A DNA stretch of 44,260 nt from Novosphingobium endophyticum (GTDB taxonomy: Bacteria > Pseudomonadota > Alphaproteobacteria > Sphingomonadales > Sphingomonadaceae). Below are positions 32,720-41,597 of the stretch, piece after piece. Location: assembly GCF_014640675.1 (NCBI RefSeq), contig NZ_BMHK01000031.1, positions 1 to 44,260 on the forward strand, in the 5' to 3' direction. The first letter of the stretch is position 1, and each line of letters starts with the position of its first letter. The notes beneath the pieces are model-generated. The model saw only the letters and a list, made by a program, of their open reading frames with translations. It was not told where the DNA came from and ran no database searches. The translations under genes were made by a program, and so were the position numbers.

Positions 32720-32851
32720 CGGCCTTTCCTCCACCAGCGCGCTGAGGAGGGCGAGGCGCTTGCGCTGTCCCTGCGACAACTGGATGTCGGACAAGCGGCT
32801 GTCCTCGATGCAGACCCTGTGATCCCTTCCGTCAGGTTCGAGTGTCGCAAC
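32720..32851 (-). pseudogene. Fragment of a cyclic-peptide exporter ABC protein (SyrD-like)
   Basis: On the minus strand one frame reads LSDIQLSQGQRKRLALLSAL followed by VEERPVL. LSQGQRKRLALL is the ABC signature of SyrD-type exporters for cyclic or lasso-like peptides, where it leads into a DEWAADQDP Walker B motif. Here the sense is lost directly after RPVL, and Walker A and the membrane domain are absent. The flanking DNA to the left is unusually AT-rich for this window (32,570-32,690). Confidence 0.55.
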
Positions 32852-33200
32852 CCAAACCTATCCGAAAATCACGATGACCACGCCGATCAGCTACACCACC
32901 ACCTGGGACACGACCCACGGGAACTCCGCTGAGGCAGATGGGGCAACGCCCCCGCACGCTGGGGGTTGCCGCCTCGATCGGTTTTTGAGCCGTCGTCAGA
33001 GACGACGAGCCCCGACCGGCCGGCACCAGGACCTGCAGTGGGTGGCAAACCACAGGCTGTAGGCTTTCGTATCATCGGGGTATTCTTGCTGCATCCCATG
33101 ATCGGGGAATGACGGGCGCGATCATTTCCAACATTCACGCGTTCGAAGGGACCTTCGATGTCGCGGTGTCGATCGCTCCCCGGTCAGAGGTGTTTCTCAA
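32852..33200. other. Stretch without recognisable genes
   Basis: About 350 bases between the ABC remnant and the SnoaL-like gene. One plus-strand frame near 33,118-33,231 (FEGTFDVAV, RSEVFLNYD) faintly recalls the end of a TonB-dependent receptor, but it is too short to call. Otherwise nothing is seen. Confidence 0.4.
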
Positions 33201-33719
33201 TTATGACCCCCTGAGCTTGAGAACGGAGTAGGATGGATCTTCCTCCGACCGCTTACCATCCGCGAAGCCGGCATCTCGCAGCCAATCCGCGACGATCGGC
33301 GTCGAGAGCGACCAGTCCCTAACACAGATGCGTTTCGAAATCCGCCATTCCCCCTTATCGCGAACCAGCGAGTCGATGTACCGTCCGGCCAGTTGGTTGA
33401 GAAGTTCGCCGTCTTCCGAAGTCCGCCGACTGGAAGCGAGGAAATACGTTTCCGCGCCCGCCGCATCGCCAAAAACGCGGATCAACGTCTGGCCGAGCAT
33501 GTGGCTGCCCGCCACGGATCGGGGATCCTTCATCAGCTCCATGGTACGCCGCACAAATTCGGGGCCGGACGTCTTTGTTGGGCCGTGATCGTCCCAGCTT
33601 GGTTCAGCGTATACGCCGCTCATCAGTTCGGCATCCATCCGATCGCATCCGCGACAGTATTCGCTGACGAGCTTCTGGATCTCATAGTGATCGAGCATTT
33701 CCTTGATCCGAGGGTTCAT
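33201..33719 (-). CDS. SnoaL/NTF2-fold protein (first of three)
   Basis: The 172-residue protein has the layout of SnoaL-like NTF2-fold enzymes: an N-terminal helix pair (EMLDHYEIQKLVSEYCRGCD, DRMDAELMSGVYAEPSWDDHG), followed by beta strands GSHMLGQTLIRVFGDAAGAETYF, RYIDSLVRDKGEWRISKRI and DWSLSTP. The RGCDRMD and DDHG residues and a histidine near 80 line the usual pocket. Members include dehydratases, isomerases, hydrolases and binding proteins for aromatic or steroid-like compounds. The ATG follows GGGAGAAATGAC. It lies 64 bases downstream of the IclR regulator on the same strand and probably belongs to its operon. Confidence 0.82.
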   Translation of the reverse strand: MNPRIKEMLDHYEIQKLVSEYCRGCDRMDAELMSGVYAEPSWDDHGPTKTSGPEFVRRTMELMKDPRSVAGSHMLGQTLIRVFGDAAGAETYFLASSRRTSEDGELLNQLAGRYIDSLVRDKGEWRISKRICVRDWSLSTPIVADWLRDAGFADGKRSEEDPSYSVLKLRGS

Positions 33720-33783
33720 GTCATTTCTCCCGCCGAGCTTTTTGAAAAATTCCTGCGCACGCCCGTGGCGCTTTTCGTTTCGC

Positions 33784-34542
33784 CTAGGCTTTCGGGCGTC
33801 TCGTGGACGAAATTTGTCCGCCCAGTTCGAGAGTGATGTTGCGCGCCGCATTGATGATCCGGGGGCGCCAGCGATCGATCATCGCGTCCGTGAAGCGCAC
33901 GGCCGGCCCGGAAAGGGATAAGGCACCTCGGAATTTGCCGTTGGGTCCGAAGACCGCGGCTGCCATGTCCGCCCACCCGCTGTCGTCGATGCCGACAGAT
34001 GCTGCGAACTGGGCAATCCTGACCTCTTCAAGACGCTCATCTTTGGGCGTCCCGAACGCCGCGATCAACTGTCCGGTCGCCCCGCGATCGAGGGGCAAGA
34101 TGTCCCCTTCGGCAATTCGATCGAGCGTCGAGTGATGGGAGTCTACGCGCATCATGCAAATGCGCGAATCCGTTCCTTCGGGCGCGTGAAATGAAGCGCT
34201 TTCGCTTCCTTCCGACACCAGATTGTTCAACACCACGCCGATATATTCGCGAATGGGATTGAGCCTTTCATAGGCCGCCCCGAGCCGAAACACGCCCGGC
34301 CCGAGAGAATATTTTCCATTGCTGAAGCGCGCGACGTAGCCCGCGTTCTTGAGCGATTCGATCAGGCGGAGGACTGCACTTTTGTAGAGCCCGGTTGCTA
34401 CCGACAGGTCGGTCAAGGTCTGCGGTCCCGGAGCCCTTTCCAGTGCCCCCATCACCATTAGCGCGCGATCGACGGCTTTGACGCCGCCCTTGTCTGAATC
34501 GCCGGAGGATTTTTCCGGGCTGCCGGCATCGATTTTGTCCAA
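33784..34542 (-). CDS. IclR family transcription regulator
   Basis: The 252-residue protein has an N-terminal winged helix of the IclR type (AVDRALMVMGALERAPGPQT, LTDLSVATGLYKSAVLRLIE, GYVARFSNGKYSLGPG) and the C-terminal ligand domain (ICMMRVDSHHSTLDRI, PLDRGATGQLIAAFG, FGPNGKFRGALSLSGP). No ATG is in frame at the right place; a TTG at 34542 is used as start with GGAAGGGAAG before it. A perfect palindrome lies 32 bases upstream, between this gene and the divergent TonB-dependent receptor gene. It most likely controls the catabolic cluster at 33,201-42,000 in response to a substrate or intermediate. Confidence 0.88.
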   Translation of the reverse strand: MDKIDAGSPEKSSGDSDKGGVKAVDRALMVMGALERAPGPQTLTDLSVATGLYKSAVLRLIESLKNAGYVARFSNGKYSLGPGVFRLGAAYERLNPIREYIGVVLNNLVSEGSESASFHAPEGTDSRICMMRVDSHHSTLDRIAEGDILPLDRGATGQLIAAFGTPKDERLEEVRIAQFAASVGIDDSGWADMAAAVFGPNGKFRGALSLSGPAVRFTDAMIDRWRPRIINAARNITLELGGQISSTRRPKA

Positions 34543-34574
34543 GCCTTCTTCCCTTCCGACTTCCCGCTCGGGCC

Positions 34575-34599
34575 AAAAGTTCCATAGAATGGAACTTTT
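34575..34599. promoter_or_regulatory. Perfect palindrome, likely IclR operator
   Basis: AAAAGTTCCAT (34575-34585) and ATGGAACTTTT (34589-34599) are perfect 11-bp arms around AGA. The core GTTCCAT-AGA-ATGGAAC is of the kind bound by IclR-family dimers. It lies between the divergent IclR and receptor genes. Confidence 0.7.
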
Positions 34600-34749
34600 G
34601 TTCTTTTTTCTTGCGCGTGTGTCAAGGGCGAATATCGTTCTGTGAGGGGAAGATCATGACGAAATATTAAATATCAAATTGGATCAGTCATTAAAGACTG
34701 AATAGATTATCCGTCATGTCAAAGCATATAAGAAATGGAGGGGTATGTT

Positions 34750-37110
34750 GTGAGAAAACTTGTCCTTTTAACGCCTGTTGTTCCAGCATTGTCTGTTCTG
34801 GTATCCGGAAGTCCTGCTCTTGCTCAGGATTCTGTGCAAAGGCCGCCCAGTGATTCTGAACTGGCCGAGATCGTGGTCACGGCCAGACTGCGTCAGGAAT
34901 CGCTTCAGGATGTCCCAGTTGCCGTGACGGCGATTGCCCCGATTGCGCTCGCAAATAACCTGGCTACCGACCTAAGCAAGATCGCGGAGCTGGCGCCGCA
35001 AGTGTCGATCGGGCGAGGGGTGAACGGTACGGGCGCACTCATCACCATCCGTGGTATCAGCTCGACTTCGACGGATGCGGGTCTGGACCAGAGCATCTCG
35101 ATCAGCATGGACGGCATGCAGCTCAGCCGCGGGAGGGTCATTTCCGCCTCGATGTTCGATGTCGCGCAGGTCGAGATTTTGCAGGGTCCGCAAGCTCTGT
35201 TCTTCGGCAAGAACTCTCCGGCGGGCGTCATCTCGGTTTCGAGCGCAGATCCCACTGACAGCTTCGAAGGGTACGTCAAAGCCGGGTACGAGTTCACGGC
35301 TAACGAGCGCTATGCCGAGGGCGCGATTTCCGGTCCGCTCGGCGAGACGCTGGGCGCGCGGCTCGCGTTCCGCGCCAGCAAGATGGATGGGTGGATTCGC
35401 AATGTCGCGGTGCCCGGACCCAACCCGTTCGTGCCCGCAGTCCCGCTGCCCGGTGCCTGGGCGCCAAAGACCCCGGCTGGGGACAATCTCGCCGGCAGGT
35501 TGACTCTGTCGTGGAAGCCCGCCGACGATTTTGACGTTCGGCTGAAGGTGCAGCTCGATCGCTCCCGGGAGAATTCCAACGCAGCCTATGTCGAGACGTT
35601 CTGCCTGCCCCCCGTCACGAGCCCAATGGTATCGGGCATCGCCGTGCCGAACGGGGACTGCCGCAAGGATCGCGTGACGGCCCAAACCGCGCTACCGGCG
35701 CAGCTGGCGGTGAACTTTCCCTATGCGAATGGTGGGGTTCCCTATGCCCGCTCGGACTTTGCCCTGGTCGTCCTGAACATCAACAAGAGGTTCGGGGACG
35801 TGACGCTCACGTCCAACACGGGTTACTACAATCAACTTCTGCAGGGCGCGCACACGTCGGACTTCAGTTCGATCGCCTCGTCGTTCAACGTCGAGCGCGA
35901 ACGCTACGAGATCGTGTCGCAGGAGCTTCGACTGAACACCGAGTTCGACGGTCCGATCAACTTCATGATCGGCGGTTATCTGGAACGCGCGACGCGCCAC
36001 TGGTTCGGGGCGCCGGACATTCTTCATGTCTTCAACCCCGGCGCAAATAACTACACGACCAACATGAAGACTACCGATAGCGTCAACGAGAGCATATCGG
36101 CTTTCGCGCAGGCGCGCTGGAACGTGGTTGAAGGACTCGAACTCGCTGGCGGCGCGCGCATTACGCACGACGCGAAGCGAACCCTTTACGTTAACACGTC
36201 GAACAACCTGGACAGCGCCATCGGCAGAACGCTGCGTCCCGCCGGACTGCCGCTTATGGCGCGGTATTCCCGCGATGACGTCTCGCCCGAAGTCACGCTT
36301 ACCTGGAAGCCGGACGCCGACAACATGATCTACGCCGCCTACAAGACGGGCTACAAGTCGGGCGGGCTCGCCAATCCCGTCCTCCTTTCCGCCACCGCGA
36401 CCGAAAGCAGCCTGACGTTTGACCACGAGAAGGTGCGAGGCTTCGAGGCCGGCTACAAGGCCGAATTGTTCAACCGCCGCCTGCGGTTCGATATCGTCGC
36501 CTACCGCTACAAGTATTCGGGCCTGCAGGTGGTGGCGTTCGATCCGGTGCTGCTTCGCGCCAATATCGGTAACGCCGCCAGCGCGCGCACCACGGGTATC
36601 ACGTCTTCGATCGCATGGCTGGCCGCGGATGGTCTGAACATCAATGCGAACGCCGGCTACAACAGGGCGCGCTATCTTTCGTTCCCGGGAGCGCAATGCT
36701 TCACCGGCCAGACCGCGGCGCAAGGCTGCGTCGGCGGTTTCCAGGACCTTAGCGGCAAGGCTCTCAATCGCGCGCCCGAACTCACATTCAGCTTCGGCGC
36801 CGACTACGAGTTCGAGGTGGCGGAGGGATGGTCCGTGAACCTTGCGGGCAACGCCTATCGCTCATCCTCGTACAATGCGCAGACAGACTACGCCGCGGGT
36901 GGTCAGCAAGAGGCCTTCTGGCGTCTCAACGCTTCGGCGCGGATCAAGTCGCCCGGAGACCAGTTCGAACTCGCGCTTGTCGGACGCAACCTGAACAACG
37001 CCTATTACCTAGTGTACAGCTTCAACCAACCGTTCGGCGGCCCAAACCAATACGGCGGCGTATTCAATCGGCCGCGCGAGGTGGCATTGGAAGGGACCTA
37101 TCGTTTCTGA
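34750..37110 (+). CDS. TonB-dependent receptor
   Basis: The 786-residue outer membrane protein has a signal peptide (RKLVLLTPVVPALSVLVSGS, cleavage after ALA), a TonB-box-like EIVVTARLRQESLQDVPVAV, a plug domain (ITIRGISSTSTDAG, QVEILQGPQALFFGKNSPAG) and a 22-strand barrel ending REVALEGTYRF with the usual terminal aromatic. It belongs to the large sphingomonad group of receptors that import carbon sources. The GTG at 34750 is preferred to the ATG at 34735, since the GGAGGGG following that ATG is a ribosome site at the right distance. Upstream 150 bases are AT-rich with a TCAGTC-ATTAAA-GACTGA repeat at 34684-34701 and the IclR palindrome. It is the first gene of the plus-strand catabolic cluster. 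Confidence 0.93.
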   Translation: MRKLVLLTPVVPALSVLVSGSPALAQDSVQRPPSDSELAEIVVTARLRQESLQDVPVAVTAIAPIALANNLATDLSKIAELAPQVSIGRGVNGTGALITIRGISSTSTDAGLDQSISISMDGMQLSRGRVISASMFDVAQVEILQGPQALFFGKNSPAGVISVSSADPTDSFEGYVKAGYEFTANERYAEGAISGPLGETLGARLAFRASKMDGWIRNVAVPGPNPFVPAVPLPGAWAPKTPAGDNLAGRLTLSWKPADDFDVRLKVQLDRSRENSNAAYVETFCLPPVTSPMVSGIAVPNGDCRKDRVTAQTALPAQLAVNFPYANGGVPYARSDFALVVLNINKRFGDVTLTSNTGYYNQLLQGAHTSDFSSIASSFNVERERYEIVSQELRLNTEFDGPINFMIGGYLERATRHWFGAPDILHVFNPGANNYTTNMKTTDSVNESISAFAQARWNVVEGLELAGGARITHDAKRTLYVNTSNNLDSAIGRTLRPAGLPLMARYSRDDVSPEVTLTWKPDADNMIYAAYKTGYKSGGLANPVLLSATATESSLTFDHEKVRGFEAGYKAELFNRRLRFDIVAYRYKYSGLQVVAFDPVLLRANIGNAASARTTGITSSIAWLAADGLNINANAGYNRARYLSFPGAQCFTGQTAAQGCVGGFQDLSGKALNRAPELTFSFGADYEFEVAEGWSVNLAGNAYRSSSYNAQTDYAAGGQQEAFWRLNASARIKSPGDQFELALVGRNLNNAYYLVYSFNQPFGGPNQYGGVFNRPREVALEGTYRF

Positions 37111-37226
37111 TGTGGGTCGTGAGGCGGGAAGCCGCGTGGCATCCCGCCCTGCGTTCGCCAGCCTTGGAGGGCGCAAGCGTCGCGCTTCCCAGGGCGTCTG
37201 GCGAATTTCGATGGGATTAGGTGCGC

Positions 37227-38573
37227 ATGACCAATTCAGGATTGACGACCGCACCGGAGGCGGACGGCGGTGCCACATGGCCCAGGCCTTCTACCGCATG
37301 GAGCGGCGTCGCGCTCCTGATGGCGGCGCTGTTCATGTCCTATATCGACCGCAGCATTCTTGGTTTGCTCGTCGAACCAGTGAAGGACTCGCTGCAACTC
37401 ACAGACACGCAGATTGGGTTGGTGCAGGGGCCTGCCTTCGGAATCTTCCTGACGCTGATGGTCTTCCCGGCGGGCTGGCTGGCCGATCGCGGCAACCGGT
37501 TACGGCTCATTGCTGTAGGCTTGGCTCTGTGGTCCACGATGACCGCCCTGTCGGGACTTTGCATGAACTTCACCCAGCTATTGCTTACGCGCATGGGCGT
37601 GGCGATCGGGGAAGCATCGCTCACGCCTACGGCTCCCTCCCTGATCGCGGACGATTTCTCCCCGGAAGCTCGGAGCCTGCCGATTTCCCTTTACGCCGTG
37701 GGCGGGGCCTCGGGTGCGGGAGCTGCGCTCATCGCAGGCGGACTCGTCGCGAAAATCACCGGCGCCAGCAATGGCATCGTGCTCCCCTGGATCGGGATGG
37801 TGGAATCCTGGCGCGCGATCTTCGTCATTGTGGCCGCGCCCGGCCTGCTTCTGGTGCCTCTGTTGCTCCTGAAACGCGAGCCCGTGCGGCGAGGCGGTTC
37901 TGTTGACGGCGGGTCCCTACAAGATCTTCTCTGGCATGTATCGGGCCATCGCGCGACGATCGTTCCGCTCTTTCTGGGTGTTACTCTCTATCAGATCCAG
38001 GCGGCCGCGCTGCTCGCGTGGATTCCCGCATTCTTCATGCGCGTCCATGGCTGGACCATCACTGAGGTCGGCCTGCAGTACGGAATCGTACACCTGGTGT
38101 TCGGCTTTCTCGGCGCCGCGGTCGGAGGATCGGTTTCGGCCCGGTTGCGGCGTTCGAATAGAGCGAATGCGAATTTGCTGACCGCTGCAACTGCCGTTGG
38201 CTGCATGATCGTTCCGGCGATGACTGCAACGATGGTGCCGACCGGAATGGGGGCTGCATTGCTTCTCGGGCTCTTCATGGGATGCGCCCAGGCTAGCGGG
38301 GGGACGACGATAGCTGCCGTACAGGAACTGGTCCCCAATCGCCTGCGAGGAAAGCTGACGGCGTTGTTCTATGCCACGGTCGGATTGGGCGCGCTCGCTG
38401 TAGGACCGCTGTTGGTCGGCATGTTGAACGATCTTGCCTTTGCAACCCGGGCGGGGATCGGCGCTTCGCTCGCCCTTACGGGATTGCTAACGCTTCCAGC
38501 GAGCGCCGCACTGCTTTGGAGAGCCGCCGCGAAACAGCCGACGAGCGGATCGCGCGTTTCGCCGGCTGACTGA
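37227..38573 (+). CDS. MFS transporter, spinster/AraJ-like
   Basis: The 448-residue protein is a 12-helix Major Facilitator: ALLMAALFMSYIDRSILGLL opens helix 1 with the DR motif, followed by MVFPAGWLADRGNRLRL as motif A, GEASLTPTAPSLIADDF in helix 5 and GLFMGCAQASGGTTIAAV late in the protein. The YIDR and E-A-S-LTPTA elements are typical of the spinster-like group that sphingomonads use for uptake of aromatic and hydrophobic acids. ATG 37227 (a GTG at 37221 is possible) follows TTAGG. It is the likely inner-membrane partner of the TonB-dependent receptor just upstream. Confidence 0.9.
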   Translation: MTNSGLTTAPEADGGATWPRPSTAWSGVALLMAALFMSYIDRSILGLLVEPVKDSLQLTDTQIGLVQGPAFGIFLTLMVFPAGWLADRGNRLRLIAVGLALWSTMTALSGLCMNFTQLLLTRMGVAIGEASLTPTAPSLIADDFSPEARSLPISLYAVGGASGAGAALIAGGLVAKITGASNGIVLPWIGMVESWRAIFVIVAAPGLLLVPLLLLKREPVRRGGSVDGGSLQDLLWHVSGHRATIVPLFLGVTLYQIQAAALLAWIPAFFMRVHGWTITEVGLQYGIVHLVFGFLGAAVGGSVSARLRRSNRANANLLTAATAVGCMIVPAMTATMVPTGMGAALLLGLFMGCAQASGGTTIAAVQELVPNRLRGKLTALFYATVGLGALAVGPLLVGMLNDLAFATRAGIGASLALTGLLTLPASAALLWRAAAKQPTSGSRVSPAD

Positions 38574-38615
38574 ATTTTCGATTTTTGCACAATTGCCAAT
38601 ACTCGGAGACCTACA

Positions 38616-39248
38616 TTGAAATTGCCCACATCGCGGATCAAAGGCGTCTACTGGGAATCCGACTATCCCTACGATCTCGACGACGCCACTGCGTCGGAAC
38701 TGGGTGAACTGTTCGACTACGTCGCCCAGTCATACCCCGAACCCGAAGGCCGATATATTTCCGGCGGGCACGCCGGCATCTCGCAGCTCGCCCAGAATCC
38801 GCGGATCGCGCTGAACGCTCTCAAGCTAACACATGCTGTTCTGGGAGAGCGTACCTGGGCCAAGGACCATTTCGATCTGCGCGAGCTGATTGTCCAAACG
38901 GTCAATCTGCATTTTCGGTCGCAGTATTGCTTTCAGGCCCATGTCGACGTCGCCCGCCGGGCCGGGCTGACCGATGAACAGCAGGCGATGCTGTCGCTAT
39001 GGGAGACTGCCGACCATGTCTACTCCGACGAACACAAGCTGATCATCGAATACACGCTGGCGGTATGCTCTGGCGTCGTTCCGGATGCGATCTTCGCGCG
39101 GGTCGTCGATCGCTACGGTGAGAAGGAAGCGATCGAGTGCACGGCGGTGATTGCAACCTGGGCGTTCTGGGCGATGATCCTGAACGCGACGGGAACGAGC
39201 TTCGATTTCGGCTTCGACAAGCCGGTAGATGATCGCAGCCCGGCATGA
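38616..39248 (+). CDS. Carboxymuconolactone decarboxylase-family protein
   Basis: The 210-residue protein has the all-helical CMD/AhpD fold: ISQLAQNPRIALNALKLTHA, DLRELIVQTVNLHFRSQYCF, then QAHVDVARRAGLTDEQ and AVIATWAFWAMILNATGT. The active-site pattern of the family is present as YCFQAH (Cys and His, no second Cys), so it is closer to carboxymuconolactone decarboxylases than to AhpD peroxidases. The start is a TTG with CTCGGAGACC upstream. It lies 42 bases after the MFS gene and before the amidohydrolase, inside the catabolic operon. Similar proteins recur in sphingomonad catabolic clusters, where their reactions are mostly unknown. Confidence 0.85.
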   Translation: MKLPTSRIKGVYWESDYPYDLDDATASELGELFDYVAQSYPEPEGRYISGGHAGISQLAQNPRIALNALKLTHAVLGERTWAKDHFDLRELIVQTVNLHFRSQYCFQAHVDVARRAGLTDEQQAMLSLWETADHVYSDEHKLIIEYTLAVCSGVVPDAIFARVVDRYGEKEAIECTAVIATWAFWAMILNATGTSFDFGFDKPVDDRSPA

Positions 39249-39326
39249 TCGATCAGCCGGGCGTGTGAGCTGGCGGGCCCCCGTTCAGGGGCGTGGCGCC
39301 GCTTGGCGCTAGTCGGGAGAGATTTA

Positions 39327-41057
39327 ATGCAACTGGATGTGAAGATCGCGGGAGGCACCATTTTCGATGGCACGGGCGCGGATGCCTATACCGCAGACAT
39401 CGGGATAATCGGGGGGCGCATCGTCGAGATCGGCCGCATAGCGACGGTAGCGACACGCACCATTTCTGCCGACGGCGCCATGGTGACTCCGGGGTTCATC
39501 GACACGCACACCCACTACGATGCGCAATCGCTTTGGGACAGCCATCTGATCAATTCGGCGATGAACGGCGTGACCACGGCGGTCATGGGCAATTGCGGCG
39601 TCGGCTGCGCGCCGCTTTCGCCGGAAATCGTGCCTCAGGTGAAATCGCTGCTCGAGGGGGTGGAGGACATTCCTGGGCAGGCGCTGGATGCCGCAATTGA
39701 TTGGAACTGGGACACCTTCGGCTCTTACTTGAGCCGGATCGAAGAAAGACCCCACGCGATCAACCTCGCGTCGAATGCCACCCATGCTCCAATCCGTCTC
39801 AAGGTGATGGGCGCGCGTGCGCTGGACGGCAGCGCTCCCTCGGGCGACGACATCGCCCAGATGCAGGCGCTGCTCGAGGAAGCATTGACCGCCGGCGCCT
39901 GCGCGTTTTCGACCGACCGCATCGCGCTTCACCAACTTTCGGACGGCTCGCACGTTCCCGACTGGCATGCGCCAAGCGATGAATTACTGGCTTTGACGCG
40001 GACGCTCACGCGGTTTCCGGGCAGGCCCTTGCAATTCGCTTCGGATTTCGGAGGAACTGTGGGCACCGAAGATGACACGCTGCGCGAACTCGCGCTGTTG
40101 CGCGATATCACCGCGCTGGGCGCGCCGGTGCTTACACCGATGCAGCAGTATCCCAAAGTGGCAGGCGGCTGGCGCCGGCTCGCGTCCGAAATTGCCGCGA
40201 TGACGACGGCGGGCGCCAGGATCTCGCTGGAGGCCTCGGCTAGGGCGATCGGGTCGCTGATGGGCCTCGAGCAGTTCCATCCGTTCCTGCGCCATCCCAC
40301 CTACATGGATATCCGGTCTCTACCGCTTGCCGAACGGCTGGTCCGCATGCGGGATCCCGAAGTTCGCGCGCGGCTGCTGAGTGAAGAGCCGGCGCCCGAT
40401 CCCAACGATCAGATGGCCAGCTACAAATTCGAGATTCTGGCCAACCAGGCCGATCGCATCTTTATCGTCGACGGGACGCCGGACTATGAACCTGACCCTG
40501 CGACCTCGGTGAAGGCCATCGCCGAGCGTGAGGGGCGCACCGTCTATGAAGTCTTCTACGATGCCCTGATCGCCAACGAAGGGCGGCACTTCCTCTATCT
40601 GATTGTGTTCAATTTTGGCAACGGGAACCTGGATGAGCAGCATGCGATCCTGTCGCTGCCCGACACGATGTTCAGTTTCGGCGATGCGGGCGCACATGTG
40701 ACGGCTGCCTGTGATTTCGCCAACACTACGTTCGCCCTGATCCATTGGGGGAGGGATCGGGCGCGCGGGTTCCGAAAGGAATCGATCGTGCATCGGCTGA
40801 CGGGGGCCCAGGCGAGATTCTTCGGCTTCAGGGATCGTGGTGAGGTTCGCCTGGGCGCATATGCAGATCTCAACGTAATCGCCTTCGATCGCCTGAAGCT
40901 GACCCCCCCACGCCTCCTTCACGATTTCCCCGGTGGGGCCAAACGCCTGCACCAGGGGGCGAGCGGCTATCTCGCAACGTTCGTCCGGGGCGCGCCGATC
41001 GTGGAAGCGGATGAACTGACCGGAGAACTGCCGGGCCGTTTGCTGCGGAGCAAATGA
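39327..41057 (+). CDS. D-aminoacylase-family amidohydrolase
   Basis: The 576-residue protein is a metal-dependent amidohydrolase of the N-acyl-D-amino-acid deacylase group. Landmarks: IAGGTIFDGTGADAYTADIG, TPGFIDTHTHYDAQSLWD near residue 52 with the HxH metal ligands, TTAVMGNCGVGCAPL near 85 with the bridging cysteine of D-aminoacylases, and SFGDAGAHVTAACDF near 450 with the catalytic aspartate. It probably cleaves an amide or cyclic amide of the imported compound in the cytoplasm. The ATG at 39327 has GGGAGA upstream; an in-frame start at 39303 is less likely. It follows the CMD gene by 78 bases in the same direction. Confidence 0.88.
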   Translation: MQLDVKIAGGTIFDGTGADAYTADIGIIGGRIVEIGRIATVATRTISADGAMVTPGFIDTHTHYDAQSLWDSHLINSAMNGVTTAVMGNCGVGCAPLSPEIVPQVKSLLEGVEDIPGQALDAAIDWNWDTFGSYLSRIEERPHAINLASNATHAPIRLKVMGARALDGSAPSGDDIAQMQALLEEALTAGACAFSTDRIALHQLSDGSHVPDWHAPSDELLALTRTLTRFPGRPLQFASDFGGTVGTEDDTLRELALLRDITALGAPVLTPMQQYPKVAGGWRRLASEIAAMTTAGARISLEASARAIGSLMGLEQFHPFLRHPTYMDIRSLPLAERLVRMRDPEVRARLLSEEPAPDPNDQMASYKFEILANQADRIFIVDGTPDYEPDPATSVKAIAEREGRTVYEVFYDALIANEGRHFLYLIVFNFGNGNLDEQHAILSLPDTMFSFGDAGAHVTAACDFANTTFALIHWGRDRARGFRKESIVHRLTGAQARFFGFRDRGEVRLGAYADLNVIAFDRLKLTPPRLLHDFPGGAKRLHQGASGYLATFVRGAPIVEADELTGELPGRLLRSK

Positions 41058-41128
41058 GTTCTCCGTGCCGGCGGTCCTTCGGAGGCCGGAAGCCTGCGGA
41101 ATAGCGCGAACACATGAAGGAGGATGCA

Positions 41129-41587
41129 GTGGCAAAGTTCAGCTCGGAAGAGATCGTGGCGGTCGGTGAGATTCAGCAGCTCATCAACGATTGGGTCTAT
41201 GAGCTCGATTTCCATCACGGCGTCGGTATCGGCCAAATCGTGACCGAGGACTGCTCCTATCACATGCATTCCGGCTTGCGCAGCGGCCGGCAGGAGATCG
41301 TCACGGCCTATCGTCAGCGCCTCGACAGACTGACCGGGGATGGCGGCAAAGTTCCGCCCATGCGCCACCTCAACGCCAACCTGCGAGTTGAATTCCGAGA
41401 CCGGGACTCCGCGGCTATCACCTTCGGCATGACCTTCTTCACCGCCGAGGGCCACCCGGCTGGCACCGGTCACACAGACGCGAGCGCGATTGCCGACGTG
41501 TGGATGGACTGCCGCCGCGAAGGAGACGGCCACTGGCGCATCAGCCGCTTCCACAGCGCTCAACCGTTCGCGCGGCCGCTTGGCTGA
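41129..41587 (+). CDS. SnoaL/NTF2-fold protein (second of three)
   Basis: The 152-residue protein has the NTF2-like pattern: EIQQLINDWVYELDFHHGVG, EDCSYHMHSGLRSGRQEIVT, AYRQRLDRL, MRHLNANLRVEFRD, AITFGMTFF and GHWRISRFHSAQPF. Members of this type act as dehydratases, isomerases or ring-modifying accessory enzymes. A GTG at 41129 fits best because AAGGAGG lies before it; an ATG at 41114 is in the ribosome site itself. It is the last gene of the plus-strand run, 71 bases after the amidohydrolase, and converges with another SnoaL-type gene only 10 bases away. Confidence 0.82.
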   Translation: MAKFSSEEIVAVGEIQQLINDWVYELDFHHGVGIGQIVTEDCSYHMHSGLRSGRQEIVTAYRQRLDRLTGDGGKVPPMRHLNANLRVEFRDRDSAAITFGMTFFTAEGHPAGTGHTDASAIADVWMDCRREGDGHWRISRFHSAQPFARPLG

Positions 41588-41597
41588 CATCCTTTCG

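Noticed and set aside
33118..33231. Possible end of a second TonB-dependent receptor
   Set aside because: Only about 35 residues with weak likeness; no barrel strands or terminal aromatic residue.
35692..36723. A 343-codon minus-strand frame inside the TonB-dependent receptor
   Set aside because: Antisense shadow; receptor motifs on the plus strand are unambiguous.
41058..41113. Hairpin CCGGCGGTCC-TTCG between the amidohydrolase and SnoaL genes
   Set aside because: Imperfect stem and no T-tract; within an apparent operon.
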